Below are positions 6,150 through 9,178 of a stretch of 9,178 bases of DNA, in pieces. The stretch is taken from NCBI GenBank assembly GCA_963925015.1, contig CAWUTX010000024.1, positions 1 to 9,178 on the forward strand, given 5' to 3'. The DNA is from JAQBXX01 sp963925015. Lineage in GTDB: Bacteria > Pseudomonadota > Gammaproteobacteria > SURF-13. The notes beneath the pieces were generated by a model that did no database searches, was not told the origin of the DNA, and saw only the letters and a list, made by a program, of their open reading frames with translations. A program made the translations under genes and the position numbers. Positions within the stretch are counted from its first letter, which is position 1, and the number at the start of each line of letters is the position of its first letter.

Positions 6150-6965
6150 ATGTTCACGACTTTCCATCGGCGTTCGCTGGCAGTCCTTCTGGCCGGGTTG
6201 GCATTTGCCGCGTTCCCGGCCCTCACATCTGCGACCCATTCGTGGGGCGGTTACCATTGGGCGCGCACGGTTACCGAGTTCCCCCTGAAGCTGGGCGACA
6301 ACGTGTCGAACACGTGGGATCCTTATCTCGCCACGGCCTCGACCGATTGGAGTTTCTCCGAGGTGTTGAACACCAGCATTGTAACCGGGACTAAAGACCC
6401 GAAACGCTGCCAGCCCACCAGCGGGCGCGTCGAGGTCTGCAGCGCCACATACGGCAACAAGGGCTGGCTCGGCCTGGCCCAGATCTGGCTCAGCGGTCCC
6501 CACATCACGCAGGGCACCGTCAAACTCAACGACACCTACTTCAACACCACGCGGTACAACACCCCGGCGTGGAGACGCCTCGTGATGTGTCAGGAAATCG
6601 GCCACACCCTTGGCCTCGATCACCAGGACGAAAACTTCACAAACGCGAACGTGGGAACGTGCACGGACTACACGAACAACCCGGCTGGCAACGAGCATCC
6701 GAACCAGCACGACTACGACCAACTGGTGACTATCTACAACAACCACACCGACAGCACGACCACCGTCGGCCAGACGGCCGCCGCCCTGGCCGGCAACGAC
6801 TTTGAAACGCCGGCGCAGTGGGGCAAGCTGGTCCGGTTGACCAACAACGGCCGGACCGCGCTTTTCGAGCTCGATCTGGGTCGCGGGCACAAGCTGTTCA
6901 CGTTCGTCATCCTGGCCGAAGGTGGAAAGTTGGGGCCATTCATGGGGGGCGACATACGCCAGTAG
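6150..6965 (+). CDS. Secreted matrixin (metzincin)-like protein with altered zinc motif
   Basis: This 271-residue exported protein has a Sec signal peptide (about 1-28: HRR, a hydrophobic stretch, then LTSA before THSWGGYHW). The core carries CQEIGHTLGLDHQDE (147-161), which aligns with the metzincin/M10 consensus HExxHxxGxxH except that the first His is Gln148; Glu149, His152, Gly155 and His158 are kept. The segment TCTDYTNNP (170-178) corresponds to the Met-turn, usually CMDYTN-like, with Thr172 in place of Met. Cys87, Cys97, Cys147 and Cys171 could form two disulfides. The C-terminal part (about 220-271) has a WGK...LF.LDLG.G.KLFTFV pattern without a known domain. The likely role is an envelope or extracellular peptidase, or an inactive zinc-binding relative. 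From memory, relatives with Gln at the first position exist, so this may be a family trait rather than a mutation. The gene is 17 bp upstream of a lipoprotein gene and downstream of a MITE, suggesting acquired accessory DNA. Confidence 0.8.
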   Translation: MFTTFHRRSLAVLLAGLAFAAFPALTSATHSWGGYHWARTVTEFPLKLGDNVSNTWDPYLATASTDWSFSEVLNTSIVTGTKDPKRCQPTSGRVEVCSATYGNKGWLGLAQIWLSGPHITQGTVKLNDTYFNTTRYNTPAWRRLVMCQEIGHTLGLDHQDENFTNANVGTCTDYTNNPAGNEHPNQHDYDQLVTIYNNHTDSTTTVGQTAAALAGNDFETPAQWGKLVRLTNNGRTALFELDLGRGHKLFTFVILAEGGKLGPFMGGDIRQ

Positions 6966-6982
6966 ATTGAAAAGTTGATTTT

Positions 6983-7504
6983 GTGAAACCATTCCTGCTT
7001 TCAATCGGTTTGCTTTTCGTGCTTGCCGCCGGTTTCACGGCCTGCGGTGAAAAATCAGCGTCATCCCATCAGCCGCAACAGGGGAAATCGCCCGCCGCAC
7101 CGGTGACGGACTTCGCCGGTTTAATAGCCAACCTGCGTGCTGCGGGAGCACGTGTCGAGCCGAAAGGAGAAGTGGACCAACCTTTCTTTGCTGTCGCAGG
7201 AAGGCTGGTCAAAGTCCACGGCGAGGAGGTGCAGGTCTTTCAGTACCCTCATGCCGCGGCAGCGGATGCGCAGGCTGCCCTGGTTTCACCCGATGGCAGC
7301 GCAGTCGGAACCAGCAAGCCCCTTTGGCTAGGCCCGCCGCATTTTTTCAAGCAGGGAAAACTCCTCGTGTTGTATATCGGTGACAACGACAAGGTGCTGC
7401 AAGCACTGGAAACCTTTCTGGGTCAGCCCTTCGCGGGAAGACATCAAGGTTCAATGCATGGAGCAAATGGAAATCGGGGAAGTGATCAAGGCACGCAGCG
7501 CTGA
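6983..7504 (+). CDS. Small lipoprotein of unknown function
   Basis: This 173-residue protein has a signal MKPFLLSIGLLFVLAAGFTA followed by Cys21, a good lipobox, so it is probably membrane-anchored. The mature part has one compact domain (about 43-152): DFAGLIANLRAAGARVEPKG, then QPFFAVAGRLVKVHGEEVQVF, PLWLGPPHFFKQGKLLVLYIG, and an end at LGQPFAG. I recall similar uncharacterised lipoproteins in diverse soil bacteria but no function. The start is GTG at 6983 without a clear Shine-Dalgarno; translation may be coupled to the metzincin-like gene ending 17 bp upstream. The last 21 residues are Gly/Arg/Gln-rich and unlike the domain, so the 3' end may be a frameshifted or fused extension. Confidence 0.72.
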   Translation: MKPFLLSIGLLFVLAAGFTACGEKSASSHQPQQGKSPAAPVTDFAGLIANLRAAGARVEPKGEVDQPFFAVAGRLVKVHGEEVQVFQYPHAAAADAQAALVSPDGSAVGTSKPLWLGPPHFFKQGKLLVLYIGDNDKVLQALETFLGQPFAGRHQGSMHGANGNRGSDQGTQR

Positions 7505-7568
7505 AGCGGCTTAAGTTACGCACTTTTTAACAGCTGGAGCAGTAAAATAGAACCTGGGATATTTTTCC

Positions 7569-7622
7569 ATGGACGATACTCATCTTATAGATACTACTCT
7601 GCGTGCTTCGAATTTTTTATGA
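7569..7622 (+). other. 17-codon ORF overlapping the der start (possible leader peptide)
   Basis: ATG at 7569 opens MDDTHLIDTTLRASNFL and stops at TGA 7620-7622, overlapping the der ATG (7619) in an ATGA arrangement that suits translational coupling. No convincing Shine-Dalgarno precedes it, so it may be chance. Confidence 0.25.
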
Positions 7623-8950
7623 AACCAGTTATTGCCCTAGTGGGTAGGCCCAACGTCGGAAAATCTACGCTGTTCAATCGTCTCACGCGCTCGCGTGATG
7701 CGCTGGTTGCGGATATGCCTGGTCTCACCCGTGATCGTATTTACGGTAATGGACGCATGGGCGACAGGCCTTACCTGGTGGTGGACACCGGCGGTCTGGG
7801 CTCGGATCAGGCGGGCATCGAGGCGCTGGCCGCCGAGCAGAGCTGGATTGCAGTCGAGGAGTCGGATGTTACGCTGCTAATTGTGGACGGGCGCGCGGGA
7901 CTCACCGCAGAGGATGCGCGTATCGCCACACGCCTGCGGCGCACCGGTAAACCGGTGTTTCTGGTGGTGAACAAAGGCGAGGGGCTGGATGCCGAGGTGG
8001 TGGCGGCAGAGTTTCATGCGCTGGGCATGGGCGCGCCGCACGTCATCTCCGCCGCACACGGAACCGGCGTGGAGGAGTTGCTGGACAGTGCGCTCGCGAG
8101 TTTCCTGCCAGCCGCAGAGACGCCGGAGTCGGAAACAGAGGGCGTCAGGCTCGCGGTCGTCGGTCGCCCGAACGCGGGCAAGTCAACGCTGATCAATCGC
8201 CTGCTCGGCGAAGAGCGCGTGCTGGCGTTCGATGAGCCGGGCACGACGCGCGACAGTGTTTATATTCCGTTCGAACGCAAGGGCACACACTACACACTGA
8301 TCGACACTGCCGGCGTGCGCAGAAAGAGCCGCATGAGTGAGGGTATCGAAAAGCTGAGCGTGATAAAAACATTGCGCGCCATCGATGATGCCAACGTAGT
8401 CATCCTGATGCTCGATGCAGAGGCCGGTGTGACGGAGCTGGATGCGTCGCTGCTAGGGCTGGTGCTGGAGTCCGGGCGCGCGCTGGTGATTGCGGTGAAC
8501 AAGTGGGACAGTGCGGATGCCGATCAGCGTGCGCGCATCAAGCAGGAGCTCGACCGCAGATTGTCGTTTGTGGATTTTGCCCGCATCCACTTTATCTCGG
8601 CGCTGCGCGGCACGCGCGTGGCCGAATTATTCGCCTCGGTGGACAAGGCCTATGCCTCGGCCATGCGCAAGATGGAGACCGGTGAGCTGACGCGCCTGCT
8701 GGAAAAGGCCCTCGCCACACACCAGCCGCCGCTGGTGCAGGGGCGGCGCATCAAGCTGCGCTATGCACATCAGGGTGGACACAACCCGCCGGTGATTGTG
8801 ATTCACGGCAACCGGATTGTTTCCGTGCCGGAGTCGTACAAGCGTTATCTCGCCAACAGTTTTCGCAGCGCACTCAAGTTGACGGGCACGCCGCTCAGGC
8901 TGGAATTCAAGAGTGGGGAAAATCCTTACGCGGACAAACCGCGCGACTGA
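7619..8950 (+). CDS. der: Ribosome-assembly double GTPase Der (EngA)
   Basis: This 443-residue protein has the unmistakable Der layout: two tandem Era-like GTPase domains and a C-terminal KH-like domain. Domain 1 has G1 GRPNVGKS (9-16), G2 region GLTRDR (35-40), G3 DTGG (56-59) and G4 NKGE (118-121). Domain 2 has G1 GRPNAGKS (182-189), PGTTRDS (207-213), G3 DTAG (229-232) and G4 NKWD (294-297). The KH-like domain (about 355-438) includes KLRYAHQGGHNPPVIVIHGN and ends near SGENPYADK. Der is essential for 50S subunit maturation. The first G4 has Glu instead of the usual Asp, a variant I recall from other proteobacterial Der proteins. The ATG at 7619 matches the usual N-terminus, but the upstream bases are AT-rich without a Shine-Dalgarno. 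In many relatives der follows bamB; here an accessory lipoprotein gene precedes it. Confidence 0.97.
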   Translation: MKPVIALVGRPNVGKSTLFNRLTRSRDALVADMPGLTRDRIYGNGRMGDRPYLVVDTGGLGSDQAGIEALAAEQSWIAVEESDVTLLIVDGRAGLTAEDARIATRLRRTGKPVFLVVNKGEGLDAEVVAAEFHALGMGAPHVISAAHGTGVEELLDSALASFLPAAETPESETEGVRLAVVGRPNAGKSTLINRLLGEERVLAFDEPGTTRDSVYIPFERKGTHYTLIDTAGVRRKSRMSEGIEKLSVIKTLRAIDDANVVILMLDAEAGVTELDASLLGLVLESGRALVIAVNKWDSADADQRARIKQELDRRLSFVDFARIHFISALRGTRVAELFASVDKAYASAMRKMETGELTRLLEKALATHQPPLVQGRRIKLRYAHQGGHNPPVIVIHGNRIVSVPESYKRYLANSFRSALKLTGTPLRLEFKSGENPYADKPRD

Positions 8951-8974
8951 TTACATAGCGCCCTAAATCTACTG

Positions 8975-8995
8975 CGCGCCTTTGATGCGGGCGCG
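8975..8995 (+). terminator. Weak hairpin after der
   Basis: CGCGCC (8975-8980) and GGCGCG (8990-8995) can pair around a 9-nt loop, 24 bp after the der stop. There is no T-run, so it is only a weak terminator candidate. Confidence 0.25.
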
Positions 8996-9005
8996 TACGG
9001 TGCTC

Positions 9006-9040
9006 GGAATCCTCGTGTACTACTTGTACACTCCGGTTCC
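9006..9040. repeat. Imperfect inverted repeat between der and the next gene
   Basis: GGAATCCTCGTGTAC (9006-9020) and GTACACTCCGGTTCC (9026-9040) pair at 11 of 15 positions around a TACTT loop, with a continuous GTGTAC/GTACAC stem next to the loop. It could be a dispersed repeat, a protein-binding site or a rho-independent-like structure without a T-run. Confidence 0.55.
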
Positions 9041-9073
9041 TGCGCTCCACCGCCCCCGCCTGAAAGCCGCTCG

Positions 9074-9104
9074 TTACGATTTCTGGCGCCATGTATAGTA
9101 TACT
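9074..9104 (+). promoter_or_regulatory. Candidate sigma-70-type promoter for the downstream gene
   Basis: A TTACGA -35-like box (9074-9079) precedes overlapping -10 candidates TATAGT (9094-9099, spacer 14) and TATACT (9099-9104, spacer 19). TATACT is the better box although the spacer is long. The start codon at 9161 would leave a leader of roughly 50 nt. Confidence 0.4.
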
Positions 9105-9160
9105 AAGCGCGCTTTTGAAATTGTTTGCAGAATCAATCACGGGAAAAGAACGAAGGGCGC

Positions 9161-9178
9161 ATGGCAAAAGAAGAACAC
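9161..9178 (+). CDS. infA: Start of a gene, probably infA (translation initiation factor IF-1), 3'-partial
   Basis: Six codons are visible, MAKEEH, after GAAGGG (9152-9157). Bacterial IF-1 commonly starts MAKED/MAKEE, and a compact leader with its own promoter fits a small housekeeping gene. Six residues cannot prove the identity; any short protein beginning MAKEE would look the same. Confidence 0.45.

Noticed and set aside
6132..7004. 290-codon minus-strand open frame opposite the metzincin-like gene
   Set aside because: The plus strand carries a signal peptide, a Shine-Dalgarno and a metzincin-type motif; the minus frame shows no domain.
7516..7548. Promoter for der with -10 TAAAAT (7543-7548)
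   Set aside because: No -35-like box lies at an acceptable spacing (TTACGC would be 21 bp away), so it was not annotated.
8907..9167. 86-codon minus-strand open frame across the der end and the intergenic region
   Set aside because: It overlaps the conserved Der C-terminus, reads through the inverted repeat and promoter-like DNA, and has no recognisable domain.

Overview
The window is GC-rich proteobacterial chromosomal DNA. The Der protein and the few visible codons of a probable infA look gamma- or betaproteobacterial, but nothing here fixes the genus. All supported genes lie on the + strand.

Positions 2-5714 are the 3' part of a Tad (tight adherence, type IVc pilus) secretion locus in the order cpaE/tadZ (start outside the window), cpaF/tadA, tadB, tadC, and a TadD-like TPR lipoprotein. 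Spacings of 66, 9, 26 and 26 bp fit a single operon. CpaE/TadZ is a localisation ATPase, here joined to a response-regulator receiver domain. CpaF is the hexameric motor, TadB and TadC form the inner-membrane platform, and the TPR lipoprotein is probably an assembly or pilotin-type factor. That last protein also carries a C-terminal LytR_C domain and a linker built from internal tandem repeats. No pilin-like tadE/F/G genes follow it.

Positions 5715-6149 are an accessory junction. It holds a strong hairpin (possible terminator), then a 146-bp MITE-like element with 17/19-matching terminal inverted repeats, a 4-bp TAAA duplication and internal REP-like palindromes. After that come a 52-codon ORF with a good Shine-Dalgarno sequence and a perfect GC-rich palindrome.

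Positions 6150-7504 hold two exported-protein genes 17 bp apart. The first is a secreted matrixin/metzincin-like protein in which the first zinc-binding His is Gln and the Met-turn Met is Thr. The second is a small lipoprotein of unknown function. With the adjacent mobile element, this pair looks like an insertion between the pilus locus and housekeeping genes.

Positions 7619-8950 encode the ribosome-assembly GTPase Der (EngA), which has no clear Shine-Dalgarno and overlaps the end of a 17-codon ORF. The last 228 bp contain two inverted repeats, a candidate promoter and the first six codons of a gene that is probably infA (IF-1).

The best candidates for something unusual are the metzincin-like protein with an altered active site and its lipoprotein partner, the MITE, and the repeat-bearing TPR/LytR_C lipoprotein of the Tad locus. 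I found no evidence for a wholly new multi-gene system.
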